From Lachnospiraceae bacterium (GTDB taxonomy: Bacteria > Bacillota > Clostridia > Lachnospirales > Lachnospiraceae): a DNA stretch of 64,000 nucleotides. The DNA lies in NCBI GenBank assembly GCA_009774615.1, contig VSOC01000002.1, positions 28,860-92,859 of the forward strand, written 5' to 3'. The notes beneath the pieces were generated by a model. That model saw only the letters and a list, made by a program, of their open reading frames with translations. It did no database searches and was not told the origin of the DNA. Every line of letters begins with the position of its first letter. Within the stretch, counting starts at the first letter, position 1. Shown one piece after another: positions 8,817 through 17,242 of the stretch. The position numbers and the translations under genes are program-made.

Positions 8817-10679
8817 ATGATTTATCCAAAAATAACTAAGAGCCGTATGGTATTTGACTTAAATGGAATCTGGGATTTTCGTTTCCTGGAGGAAGGGGAG
8901 GAATACGGCGGAAAAAACCAGGAAGGGGAGGAGTTTCTTCCCATGCCGGTTCCGTCTTCTTATAACGATATTTACCCGGGAAGGGATTTTGCCGACCATG
9001 TGGGAAATATGCTGTATACACGAACCTTCACCGTGACCGGGGAGATGCTGAAAAACCGTCTTTTTCTCCGGTTTGCCAGCGTCACCCATTATGCAGAAGT
9101 CTGGCTGAACGGAAGTCTTTTAGGAGAGCATAAGGGCGGCTTTTTGCCCTTTGCGTTTGAAATTACTAAAGCGGTTCATCCGGGAGAGAATGATTTGGCA
9201 GTTGTGGTTAATAACATCGTGGATTACACCACGCTTCCTACAGGCAGCATTGTCCGCCGGAAATTTCCGGGGCTTGAAGACGAGGTGCAGAATTTTCCCC
9301 ATTTTGATTTCTATAATTATTCCGGGATCATGCGCCCTGTCTGCCTGTACACCACACCCTCTGCTTATCTGGAAGATATTTCCGTTTACGGAAAGATGGA
9401 CGGAAGTTTTTACTGGAAAATTAAGGAAAGGGGCGAGGGAAGTCTGCAGATCCGCATTAAAAATCCCCAAGGGCAGGAGGTCTATACATCCGAAAAGTTT
9501 AGGACGGATGCATCGGGGGTTCTTTCAGGTGAGGGACGGGTGGAAAACGTGCAGCTCTGGGACTGTAAACATCCCTGGCTGTATCAGCTGGAGGCTGTGT
9601 TTGCGGGCGAGGACAGAAACGCTGATGTCTGTCAGGAAAGCTTTGGTTTCCGCGAGGTACATATCCGCAGCTGCCGTCTGTATCTGAATGGGGAGCCGGT
9701 TTACTTAAAGGGATTTGGAAAGCATGAGGATTCCCCTGTACGCGGGCGGGGATTTGATTTGGTCTATGCGGTAAAGGATATTGCCCTCCTTAAATGGACA
9801 GGGGCAAATTCCTTCCGCACCAGCCACTATCCTTATGCGGAGGAAATGCTTCAGCTCTGCGACCGTGAGGGGATTCTGCTTATCGATGAAGCGCCTGCAG
9901 TGGGGCTGCACACCGGGTTTAGTGCAACGGGAATGTTGGGAGGAACACCGAAAAATACCTGGGAAACCTTAAAAACCGCAGAACACCACCGCGAGGTTTT
10001 AAAGGACATGGTGGAGAGGGACAAGAATCATCCCAGTGTCATTGCCTGGAGTGTGGCAAATGAACCGGCAAGCGAGGAGGAGGGGGCAAGGGAATATTTT
10101 TCTCCTCTTGTGGATCTGGTTAAGGAACTTGACCCACAGAAACGACCGGTGACCATTGTAACCTACGAAGGTTCCAGCCCGGAAAGCTGCAAGGTCGCCG
10201 AATTATGCGATATTTTAGTGCTGAACCGTTACCGCGGCTGGTATGACACCGAGGGGAATTTAAAAGGAGCAGCCGCTTTGCTGCGGGATGAACTGGAGAG
10301 GTTTCATCTTCGCTGTCCGGATAAGCCGATTATGCTGGGGGAATACGGCGCGGATACCATTGCCGGCTTTCACGATGTGAATGCAAGGCTGTTTTCCGAG
10401 GAGTACCAGGCAGAATTTATCAAGGCTTATGGGGAAGTTTTTGACGCTCTGCCCTATATTACGGGGGAGCATATATGGAATTTTGCGGATTTTGCTACGG
10501 CTGAAAATATCCGCCGGGTTGACGGAAATAAAAAGGGAGTATTTACCAGGGACAGAAAGCCCAAGCTGGCTGCCCATGTTCTGCGGGAGCGCTGGAAGGG
10601 GCAGGAGAAAGGACAAAACGACGATGGGGATTGCAGTATTGGATGTCGGAACTTCAAGCATGCGGGGGATTCTCTATAA
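8817..10679 (+). CDS. uidA: Beta-glucuronidase, glycoside hydrolase family 2
   Basis: A 620-residue cytosolic retaining glycosidase that should release D-glucuronate from beta-glucuronides. The three GH2 domains are present: sugar-binding sandwich (about 15-180), Ig-like domain (180-285) and TIM barrel (290-610). Acid/base E416 sits in WSVANEP and nucleophile E509 in LGEYGADT. DGNKKGVFTRDRKPK carries the N571-x-K573 pair that recognises the carboxylate in true glucuronidases, and FRTSHYPYAEEML is conserved. An active-site loop of intermediate length follows DEAPAVG. Start ATG 8817 has GGAGG 5 bp upstream. The 3' end overlaps the kinase gene by 56 nt, and the last ~20 residues look non-conserved. 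Gut enzymes of this family act on host and drug conjugates. Confidence 0.94.
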   Translation: MIYPKITKSRMVFDLNGIWDFRFLEEGEEYGGKNQEGEEFLPMPVPSSYNDIYPGRDFADHVGNMLYTRTFTVTGEMLKNRLFLRFASVTHYAEVWLNGSLLGEHKGGFLPFAFEITKAVHPGENDLAVVVNNIVDYTTLPTGSIVRRKFPGLEDEVQNFPHFDFYNYSGIMRPVCLYTTPSAYLEDISVYGKMDGSFYWKIKERGEGSLQIRIKNPQGQEVYTSEKFRTDASGVLSGEGRVENVQLWDCKHPWLYQLEAVFAGEDRNADVCQESFGFREVHIRSCRLYLNGEPVYLKGFGKHEDSPVRGRGFDLVYAVKDIALLKWTGANSFRTSHYPYAEEMLQLCDREGILLIDEAPAVGLHTGFSATGMLGGTPKNTWETLKTAEHHREVLKDMVERDKNHPSVIAWSVANEPASEEEGAREYFSPLVDLVKELDPQKRPVTIVTYEGSSPESCKVAELCDILVLNRYRGWYDTEGNLKGAAALLRDELERFHLRCPDKPIMLGEYGADTIAGFHDVNARLFSEEYQAEFIKAYGEVFDALPYITGEHIWNFADFATAENIRRVDGNKKGVFTRDRKPKLAAHVLRERWKGQEKGQNDDGDCSIGCRNFKHAGDSL

Positions 10680-12129
10680 CGATAAGGGGCAGAAACGATT
10701 TACCAGGCAGATTTCCTATTCTCCGCTTTATCTGGGAGAAGGACGGGTGGAGCAGGAACCGGCAGTGTGGGATACTGCCATGACACAGGCAATGCGTGCC
10801 TGCGCGCAGAAGGCAGAGGAAGAAAAAGAAGATATTAAAGCCATTGCCCTGACTGCACAGCGCTCCTCGCTTATTCTGATGGGCGAGGACGGAAAGCCCC
10901 TGGGAAATGCGGTGATGTGGCAGGACAGGCGAAACCTTGGGCTGCTTGACGAGCTTATGCCTTACCAGGAGCGGATAGCAGAGCTTACAGGAAGCCGTCC
11001 CAATACCGTGTTTTCGGGTCCTAAGATGCTGTGGATGAAGAAAAATGAGCCTGAGCGCTACCAAAAGGCAGTACATCTGGCAGTTATCCCGGATTTTTTA
11101 ATCTACCAGATGACCGGGATATGGGTGACGGACGCAACCTATGCCAGCCGTTCCCTTTTAATGAACCTTTATACCCGGCAGTGGGATGAAGAATTGCTTG
11201 CCCTGTTTCAGATAGAAAAGGAAAAGCTTTCGGTGATTATCCAGCCGGGAACGATTGCCGGGACGGTGAGCCGGGATTGGTCAGAGAAAACAGGAATCAG
11301 GCAGGGAACACCCGTTGTCAGTGCCGGAGGGGATCAGCAGTGCGCTGCCCTGGGCATGGGCGTGCTGCAGACGGGAAGCCTTGAGGTTTCCGTGGGAACC
11401 GGTGCCTTTGTCCTGGCAGCTTCGGCAGAGGTTCCAAAAGGGCTTAGGGCAGATGTGATTTGCAATGCATCGGCAATTCCGGGGGAATATATTCTGGAGT
11501 CAAGTATTCCCGCCTGTGCCTCCGTGTTTAACTGGATACTGCGCCTGTGCTACGGGCTTAACGAGGAAAACCGGGAATCGGTGTATTGTCTGGTCAACCA
11601 GGAAATGGAACAGTCATTATTAAAGGCGGAGGTGCCCATCGTGCTTCCCTTCTTTCAGGGAAGGGGAACGCCGGACTGGAACAGCAGTGCCAGGGGCTGT
11701 ATCCAGCAGCTCAGTCTGGGAACCGGGCGGGGTGATCTGGCAAGGGCGGTTTTTGAAGGGCTGGCGTGTGAACTTGCCCTGAATATGGATGTCCTGGAGG
11801 GATATACTGACCGTGGGGAGTATTTGCATCTTTGCGGCGGGCTGGCAAACAGCCTGGTATTCTGCCGGATACTGTCCGGAATCTGCAATCGGCAGGTTCG
11901 TGTTTATCCGGACAATGAGGCAACGGCGATTGGCGCTTTTGTTTCGGCAGCGGTTGCCCTGGGGCTGTACACCGATTATCGGTCAGCATATGCGCAGGCA
12001 AGAAGCGGGCAGCCGGCAAAGGAAATTCAGGCAGAGCAGGGAATGATGAAAAATTATCACGGCAAGAAAGAACAGTACCAGGAACTATATCAGGCAATTT
12101 ATAAAGCAGACAGGAGGAAGGACCGATGA
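10624..12129 (+). CDS. FGGY-family carbohydrate kinase (xylulokinase/L-xylulose kinase-like)
   Basis: A 501-residue sugar kinase. The N-terminal phosphate loop DVGTSSMRG, the MWQDRR segment, GGDQQCAALGMG and a C-terminal HLCGGLANS block are FGGY hallmarks. ATG 10624 is the only start giving the conserved N terminus, and it lies 56 nt inside the beta-glucuronidase frame. Because L-xylulose-type 3- and 4-epimerases follow, the likely substrate is L-xylulose or a related keto-sugar (acid), giving the 5- or 6-phosphate. D-xylulose remains possible. The stop overlaps the next start by 4 nt (ATGA). Confidence 0.87.
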   Translation: MGIAVLDVGTSSMRGILYNDKGQKRFTRQISYSPLYLGEGRVEQEPAVWDTAMTQAMRACAQKAEEEKEDIKAIALTAQRSSLILMGEDGKPLGNAVMWQDRRNLGLLDELMPYQERIAELTGSRPNTVFSGPKMLWMKKNEPERYQKAVHLAVIPDFLIYQMTGIWVTDATYASRSLLMNLYTRQWDEELLALFQIEKEKLSVIIQPGTIAGTVSRDWSEKTGIRQGTPVVSAGGDQQCAALGMGVLQTGSLEVSVGTGAFVLAASAEVPKGLRADVICNASAIPGEYILESSIPACASVFNWILRLCYGLNEENRESVYCLVNQEMEQSLLKAEVPIVLPFFQGRGTPDWNSSARGCIQQLSLGTGRGDLARAVFEGLACELALNMDVLEGYTDRGEYLHLCGGLANSLVFCRILSGICNRQVRVYPDNEATAIGAFVSAAVALGLYTDYRSAYAQARSGQPAKEIQAEQGMMKNYHGKKEQYQELYQAIYKADRRKDR

Positions 12130-12968
12130 GCAAAATCTTTGATGGCTTTACAAAAAAAAAGAATTTTCTGGTATGCATTGATTCCGACGGCTGTGCCATG
12201 GATACCATGAACAGCAAGCATTTTTATTGTTTTGGACCATGCATGATTGAGGAGTGGGAGCTTACACCCTGGAAGGACGAGGTGCAGAGGCGATGGAACG
12301 AGGTAAACCTGTACACGATGACCAGGGGGATTAACCGCTTTAAGGGGCTGGCAATGCTTTTAAACGAGGTTGACCGGACGTATAAAAGCATTGAAGGAAT
12401 TGAGGAGTTTTCTGCCTGGGCAGATAAGGCAAGGGAGCTGTCGAATGCCAGCCTGTCCAAAACGATGGAAAAGAGCAGCAGCACGATATTTAAGAAAGCC
12501 CTGGCATGGTCGGTGAAGGTAAATCAAATGGTGGAAAAGCTGCCGGAGTGTGAAAAAAAGCCTTTTGGCGGCGTGGCAGAAGGGCTTTGGGCAATCCACC
12601 AGAAGGCGGATGTAGCCATCGTATCTTCGGCAAACCAGGATGCCATTGAAAAGGAATGGAAGGCACATAATCTTTTGCAGCACACGGATATTCTTCTGTC
12701 GCAGGACTGCGGAAGCAAGGCGTACTGCATCGGACGGCTGTTAGAAAAGGGCTATCTCAAAAAACAGGTTTTAATGGTCGGGGACGCGCCCGGGGATTGG
12801 GACGCTGCCAGTGCAAACGGCGTTTTATATTTCCCGATTCTGGTAAAAAAGGAATCCAGTTCATGGAACCGGCTGCTGACCGAGGGGCTGGAGAAATTTA
12901 TCGACGGCACCTACCAAGGCGCATACCAGCAGGAGCAGATCGAGGAATTTGAGAGGAACCTGCAGTGA
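12126..12968 (+). CDS. HAD-superfamily hydrolase of the sugar operon
   Basis: A 280-residue HAD protein with motif I FLVCIDSDGC, motif II Ser in VSSANQ, a motif III lysine in SKAYC, and motif IV GDAPGD. A large helical cap (about 35-150) separates motifs I and II. Its DSDG motif I differs from the usual DxDGT, but the catalytic Asp pair is intact. Translational coupling to the kinase (ATGA overlap) and its place in the operon suggest a sugar-phosphate phosphatase, perhaps a damage-control or overflow enzyme. The substrate is unknown. Confidence 0.75.
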   Translation: MSKIFDGFTKKKNFLVCIDSDGCAMDTMNSKHFYCFGPCMIEEWELTPWKDEVQRRWNEVNLYTMTRGINRFKGLAMLLNEVDRTYKSIEGIEEFSAWADKARELSNASLSKTMEKSSSTIFKKALAWSVKVNQMVEKLPECEKKPFGGVAEGLWAIHQKADVAIVSSANQDAIEKEWKAHNLLQHTDILLSQDCGSKAYCIGRLLEKGYLKKQVLMVGDAPGDWDAASANGVLYFPILVKKESSSWNRLLTEGLEKFIDGTYQGAYQQEQIEEFERNLQ

Positions 12969-13020
12969 ACGATGGCGGGAAACGGTATGTTAGAGGCTGT
13001 GAAAATTGATGGCAGGAAAT

Positions 13021-13080
13021 TGTTTGTGAAAACTGGTGGAAATCATGGAAAGTTTGTAAAAGCTGGTGGAAATCATGGAA
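13021..13080 (+). repeat. 30-bp tandem duplication in the HAD-ulaE spacer
   Basis: Units 13021-13050 and 13051-13080 share TGGTGGAAATCATGGAA and most flanking bases. In addition, AACCTGCAGTGAA, the last codons and stop of the upstream gene (12957-12969), recurs at 13097-13109. The 186-bp spacer therefore seems to have grown by successive duplication. Confidence 0.8.
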
Positions 13081-13154
13081 AGAAACAGTTGGAGAAAACC
13101 TGCAGTGAAAAGATAGTAGAAAACCATATGCTATTAGGAAGGGGAGAAAGGGAA

Positions 13155-14021
13155 ATGTACAGTATTCATAAAAATCCCATTGGAATTTATGAAAAGGCAT
13201 TGCCCAAGGCATTTACCTGGGAGGAAAAATTCCGGGCAGCAAAGAGGGCAGGATTTGATTACATGGAATTGTCCGTCGACGAGTCGGATGAACGGCTGGC
13301 AAGGCTTGACTGGAGCGATGAGGAGATTGAAACACTTCGCACAGTTATGCGGTTTACCGGGATTAGTTTTCCCACCATGTGTTTAAGCGGGCATCGGAAA
13401 TATCCGTTTGGAAGCAAAGACCCTGCGGTCAGGAAAAGGGCAATGGAGATTATGGAAAAGGCAATTCGTCTGTCCGTAAAGCTGGGTATCCGCTGTATCC
13501 AGCTGGCAGCCTACGATGTCTACTATGAAGAATCCGACGAAGAAACAAAGGCGTTCTTTCTTGCGGGAATGAGAGAGGCAGTTGCCATGGCTTCCCGGGC
13601 TGGTGTAATTCTGGCACTGGAAATTATGGATACAAAGTTTGTGGGAACGATTGTCCGTGCCCTGCACTATCTGCGCGAAATCCCGTCGCCCTATTTTAAA
13701 ATTTATCCGGATATGGGAAATTTAAGCAATTTCAGCAATGATGTAACCGCTGAATTTGAAATCGGTCTGGCAGAAACGGTGGCAATCCATGTAAAGGAAA
13801 CGAAGCCGGGTGTGTTTAAGGAGGTTCCCTTTGGCGAAGGGGAAGTGAAATTTGCGGAGATTTTTGCTAAACTCAAGGAGCTGAATTACCAGGGGATGTT
13901 TCTGGTGGAAATGTGGGCAGATAACCATGCCTGCCAGACCGTGGAAGAAGCCGCAGCGGTGATTGGCAGTGCCTATCGTTTTGTTACCGGAAAAATGAAA
14001 GAAGCGGGGATGGAGGTGTAG
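13155..14021 (+). CDS. ulaE: L-ribulose-5-phosphate 3-epimerase, UlaE/SgbU type
   Basis: A 288-residue TIM-barrel epimerase interconverting L-xylulose 5-phosphate and L-ribulose 5-phosphate. It follows the E. coli UlaE pattern closely: PIGIYEKALP near the N terminus, MELSVDESDERLARLDW, CLSGHRKYPFGS, IQLAAYDVYY, ALEIMD (metal-binding Glu), IYPDMGNLS, HVKETKPGVFKEVPFGEG and FLVEMW. The start is ATG 13155 because conservation begins there; upstream in-frame sequence is repeat. In E. coli this enzyme belongs to ascorbate and 3-keto-L-gulonate pathways. Here it works between the FGGY kinase and the UlaF-type 4-epimerase. Confidence 0.93.
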   Translation: MYSIHKNPIGIYEKALPKAFTWEEKFRAAKRAGFDYMELSVDESDERLARLDWSDEEIETLRTVMRFTGISFPTMCLSGHRKYPFGSKDPAVRKRAMEIMEKAIRLSVKLGIRCIQLAAYDVYYEESDEETKAFFLAGMREAVAMASRAGVILALEIMDTKFVGTIVRALHYLREIPSPYFKIYPDMGNLSNFSNDVTAEFEIGLAETVAIHVKETKPGVFKEVPFGEGEVKFAEIFAKLKELNYQGMFLVEMWADNHACQTVEEAAAVIGSAYRFVTGKMKEAGMEV

Positions 14022-14027
14022 GAAAAC

Positions 14028-15098
14028 ATGAAAAAAGAGATAATGGCAGAGCTGGAAAAATGTTATTCCATAGCGCCGCTGATGTATCAGGGAAAGCAGC
14101 ATTTTCTGGTTGCTGCGGAAAAAAAGGATCGGTGTATTTTATTTGACGCAGAGGGAAAGGAAAAGGCAACCATATGGGAAGAACCGGGAGGCACCATGAG
14201 CATGGTTCAGGTTCCCGGAACGGACGGGGTATTTTTGGCAACCCATCAGTTTTATTCGCCCAATGATTCCAAAGAGGCAAAAATCATCCTTGCCGCGCCG
14301 GATAAAGAAGGAAGCTGGTCGGTTAAGACACTGGTCGAACTGCCGTTTGTTCACCGCTTTGACCTTTTAACTGCCGGCGGGAAAACCTATTTGATTGCCT
14401 GTACCCTGAAATCCGGGCATGCGCACAAGGACGACTGGTCGCAGCCGGGAAAGGTGTACGCGGCAGAGCTTCCCGGCGATTTATCCGGTGTTGATAAAGA
14501 GCATCCCCTGGAGCTTAAAGTGATCAAAGAAGGGCTGCTGAAAAATCACGGCTATTATCGTGTGACGGAGGGCAATGCGGTTTCGGCTCTGGTGTGCAGC
14601 GAAAACGGCGTTTTCCGGTTCTATCCGCCAAAGGAAGCAGAAAAGGCATGGCATGTGGAGCAGCTTTTGGACACCCCGGCAAGTGATGCGGTGCTGTTTG
14701 ACTTAAATGGGGACGGCGAAAATGAACTGGTGGTGCTTTCTCCCTTCCACGGCGATGAGGCAGCCATTTATCAAAAGATCGAAGGGCATTATCAGAAGGT
14801 GTACCAATATCCGGAAAAGGCAGAATTTCTTCATGCTGTCTGGGCAGGAAAACTGGCAGGAAAGCCCGTTGTCTTCCTTGGTCACCGCAGGGGTGCCCGA
14901 AGATTGTTTGTTCTTTTCTGGACAGGAAGCAGCTACAGCTTTAAGACCGTCGACGACGACTGCGGCGCGGCAAATGTCTGTGGATATTCCTGGGAAGGAA
15001 AGGATAGGCTTATTGCCGCGAACCGGGAAATCAACCAGATTGCCCGCTACAGCTTTGAAGACGGGGATATTGAGGAGGGGTTATGTTTGAAGAATTAA
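14028..15098 (+). CDS. Beta-propeller-like (FG-GAP/VCBS) cytosolic protein
   Basis: A 356-residue protein with no signal peptide or transmembrane segment. Repeated beta-rich blades are suggested by segments such as HRFDLLTAGGKTYLIAC, ALVCSENGVFRFYPP and DAVLFDLNGDGENELVV. The last holds a calcium-loop pattern D-x-N-x-D-G at 225-234, typical of FG-GAP repeats. It starts 6 bp after ulaE and overlaps the 4-epimerase gene by 16 nt, so it is made together with the pathway enzymes. FG-GAP propellers are usually extracellular; an intracellular one inside a sugar operon could be a lactonase, an epimerase-like enzyme or a sensor. I do not recognise a specific function. Confidence 0.6.
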   Translation: MKKEIMAELEKCYSIAPLMYQGKQHFLVAAEKKDRCILFDAEGKEKATIWEEPGGTMSMVQVPGTDGVFLATHQFYSPNDSKEAKIILAAPDKEGSWSVKTLVELPFVHRFDLLTAGGKTYLIACTLKSGHAHKDDWSQPGKVYAAELPGDLSGVDKEHPLELKVIKEGLLKNHGYYRVTEGNAVSALVCSENGVFRFYPPKEAEKAWHVEQLLDTPASDAVLFDLNGDGENELVVLSPFHGDEAAIYQKIEGHYQKVYQYPEKAEFLHAVWAGKLAGKPVVFLGHRRGARRLFVLFWTGSSYSFKTVDDDCGAANVCGYSWEGKDRLIAANREINQIARYSFEDGDIEEGLCLKN

Positions 15099-15772
15099 AA
15101 GAACGGGTTTACTGTGCCAATATGGAACTTCCAAAGTATGGGCTGGTTACCTTTACCTGGGGGAATGTCAGCGAGATAGACAGAAAAAGCGGATATTTTG
15201 CCATTAAGCCCAGCGGTGTGGATTATGATCGGCTGAACCCGGAGGATATGGTCATTATGGATCTTCTGGGAAATAAGATAGAGGGCAGATACAATCCATC
15301 CTCGGATACTGCCACCCATATCGAACTGTATAAGGCATTTGCAGGGATTGGCGGGGTGGTGCACACCCATTCACCCTGGGCAACCAGCTGGGCACAGGCA
15401 GGAAGGGGGATTCCCTGCTATGGAACCACCCATGCCGATTATATTTACGGGGAAGTTCCCTGCGTAAGATGTCTGCACGGCAGGGAATTTGATGCGTATG
15501 AAAAAAATACCGGGCGTCTGATCGCGGAGGCATTTGCCGACAGGGACTATCAAGCGGTTCCTGCCGTACTCTGCAAAAGCCATGGACCGTTTGCCTGGGG
15601 AAAGGATGGCTTTGAGGCAGTACATAATGCGGTTGTTCTGGAAGAAGTCGCTAAGATGGCAGCAAGATGCGAGATTCTCTCGCCGCAGATAAAGCCTGCC
15701 CCCCAGGAATTGCAGGATAAGCATTACTACCGCAAGCATGGAGCAAATGCTTATTACGGGCAGAAAAATTAA
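15083..15772 (+). CDS. L-ribulose-5-phosphate 4-epimerase, UlaF/AraD type
   Basis: A 229-residue class II aldolase-fold epimerase converting L-ribulose 5-phosphate to D-xylulose 5-phosphate. Zinc ligands H94 and H96 lie in VVHTHSPWATSWAQAG, and H167 in SHGPFAWG. Substrate-binding segments GNVS, KPSGVDY and TTHADYIYG match the AraD/UlaF/SgbE family. ATG 15083 has GAGGAGGGG upstream. It overlaps the propeller gene by 16 nt. No arabinose isomerase is nearby, so the UlaF/SgbE role is favoured over AraD. Confidence 0.93.
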   Translation: MFEELKERVYCANMELPKYGLVTFTWGNVSEIDRKSGYFAIKPSGVDYDRLNPEDMVIMDLLGNKIEGRYNPSSDTATHIELYKAFAGIGGVVHTHSPWATSWAQAGRGIPCYGTTHADYIYGEVPCVRCLHGREFDAYEKNTGRLIAEAFADRDYQAVPAVLCKSHGPFAWGKDGFEAVHNAVVLEEVAKMAARCEILSPQIKPAPQELQDKHYYRKHGANAYYGQKN

Positions 15773-15800
15773 AGATAAAAGCGCAGAAGGAAGCTGATGC

Positions 15801-15900
15801 GTGTTCGGGGAAAATCGATGGATGTTCAAAGAAATTGATGAATGTTTCCAGAAAAACGTGAATGTTCAAAGAAATTGATGAATATTCAGAGGAAGATCTG
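15801..15900 (+). repeat. Degenerate 20-bp tandem repeat, 5 units
   Basis: Units start at 15801, 15821, 15841, 15861 and 15881 in exact 20-bp phase. Units 2 and 4 are identical at 19 of 20 positions (AATGTTCAAAGAAATTGATG at 15861). The array occupies most of the 159-bp spacer between the 4-epimerase and ulaG and ends about 20 bp before the ulaG ribosome binding site. Confidence 0.88.
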
Positions 15901-15931
15901 GACAAAAGCTGTGATGATAGGAGAAGAAAAG

Positions 15932-17035
15932 ATGAGTAAAGTGGATACAATAACAAGAGAAAGCTGGATTATGAGTACCTTTCCGGAGTGGGGAACCTGG
16001 CTGGTAGAAGATATTGAAAACGAAAAGGTTTTACCGGGCAATGTGGCAATGTGGTGGCTGGGGTGCACCGGCATATGGTTTAAGACGCCGGAAGATGCAA
16101 ATATTACCATTGATTTATGGTGCGGAAACGGAAAGCGCACCCATGGCGACGGGAAAATGAAGCCGGGGCATCAGATGGCAAATATGTGCGGCGGTCGGGC
16201 AATGCAGCCGAATTTAAGGAATGTGCCGTTTGTTATCGACCCCTTTGCCTTTAAGCAGGTGGATGCTGTGCTGGCTACCCATTATCATCAGGATCATATG
16301 TCGGCGGAGTGGGCAGCCCATGTTCTGCAGAGCGGCATGACCACGACGGACGAGGAGGGAATGGAAGTTCCGGTTCCCTTTATCGGACCGCAGAAATCGG
16401 TAGATACCTGGGTTGGATGGGGCGTTCCCAGGGAGCGCTGCCGGGTGGTGCATCCGGGGGATGTGATAAAGATTAAGGATATGGAAATCGTTTGTTTGGA
16501 TTCCTTTGACCGCACCTGCATTGTAACCACGGATAAGACCGGAGAGGATCGCGAGGATCTGACTGGGATCTGCCCGACGGATATGGATGAAAAGGCAGTG
16601 AATTATCTGGTGAAAACACCGGGCGGAAATATTTATCATTCCGGGGATTCGCATTTTTCCATTTACTTTGCAAAGCACGGCAAGGATCATGCGGTTGATG
16701 TAGCTTTTGGTTCCTTTGGGGAAAATCCTGTTGGAATGCAGGACAAGATGACCTCGATTGATATTCTGCGCATGGCAGAGAACCTGCGCTGCAAGGTTGT
16801 TGTCCCGATTCACTGGGATGTGTGGACGAATTTCCAGGCGGACTGTGAGGAAATCCGGCTGCTGTACGACTTTAAAAAGGACAGGAACGAATACCGATTC
16901 CATCCGTTCTTCTGGCAGGTAGGCGGAAAGTATGTTTATCCGCAGGATAAGGACAAGATGTATTACCATCACCGCCGTGGATTTGAGGATTGCTTTGCGG
17001 CAGCACAGAATATTCCTTTCCGTTCCTGCTTATAG
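15932..17035 (+). CDS. ulaG: L-ascorbate-6-phosphate lactonase (UlaG)
   Basis: A 367-residue metallo-beta-lactamase-fold hydrolase expected to open phosphorylated lactones such as L-ascorbate 6-phosphate to 3-keto-L-gulonate 6-phosphate. The metal motif H117-x-H119-x-D121-H122 (THYHQDH) is intact. The N terminus ([18 protein letters not shown]), [33 protein letters not shown] and [10 protein letters not shown] closely follow E. coli UlaG. Start ATG 15932 has TAGGAGAAG upstream; ATG 15914 is an alternative. It is the last gene before the terminator. No UlaABC PTS or UlaD decarboxylase is in this window, so the in vivo lactone may differ. Confidence 0.93.
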   Translation: MSKVDTITRESWIMSTFPEWGTWLVEDIENEKVLPGNVAMWWLGCTGIWFKTPEDANITIDLWCGNGKRTHGDGKMKPGHQMANMCGGRAMQPNLRNVPFVIDPFAFKQVDAVLATHYHQDHMSAEWAAHVLQSGMTTTDEEGMEVPVPFIGPQKSVDTWVGWGVPRERCRVVHPGDVIKIKDMEIVCLDSFDRTCIVTTDKTGEDREDLTGICPTDMDEKAVNYLVKTPGGNIYHSGDSHFSIYFAKHGKDHAVDVAFGSFGENPVGMQDKMTSIDILRMAENLRCKVVVPIHWDVWTNFQADCEEIRLLYDFKKDRNEYRFHPFFWQVGGKYVYPQDKDKMYYHHRRGFEDCFAAAQNIPFRSCL

Positions 17036-17103
17036 GTGAACCGTCAGGGCATGAAGGACAGTTCTGTACCCGATTAGGGGAGCATAAAATTTGGTAAAAG
17101 AAT

Positions 17104-17149
17104 AAACTCTGACCCCGCAGGTTAGGATTTGCGGGGTCAGAGTTTTTTT
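17104..17149 (+). terminator. Strong terminator ending the sugar operon
   Basis: Sixteen perfect base pairs (AAACTCTGACCCCGCA with its complement) enclose a 10-nt loop and run into a T tract. It lies 69 bp after ulaG and is the only clear terminator between 2519 and 17150, supporting one long transcript. Confidence 0.93.
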
Positions 17150-17173
17150 CTGGAAAGAAAATCAGAAAGTGGC

Positions 17174-17202
17174 TTGAAAAAGGTCTGTGTTCGAGTTATA
17201 CT
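17174..17202 (+). promoter_or_regulatory. Promoter of the surface-polymer cassette
   Basis: TTGAAA (17174-17179), a 17-bp spacer and TATACT (17197-17202) form a good sigma-A type promoter 40 bp upstream of the SGNH gene. Confidence 0.75.
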
Positions 17203-17242
17203 AAAAACGGATTTCGACAGTTTTTGACAAGGAGGGTGGAGT

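Noticed and set aside
12972..13154. 61-codon extension upstream of ulaE
   Set aside because: Coded by the 30-bp tandem repeat; UlaE conservation begins at ATG 13155.
15801..15900. Possible CRISPR array
   Set aside because: The 20-bp units abut without spacers, are degenerate, and no cas gene is in the window. The same holds for the other tandem arrays.
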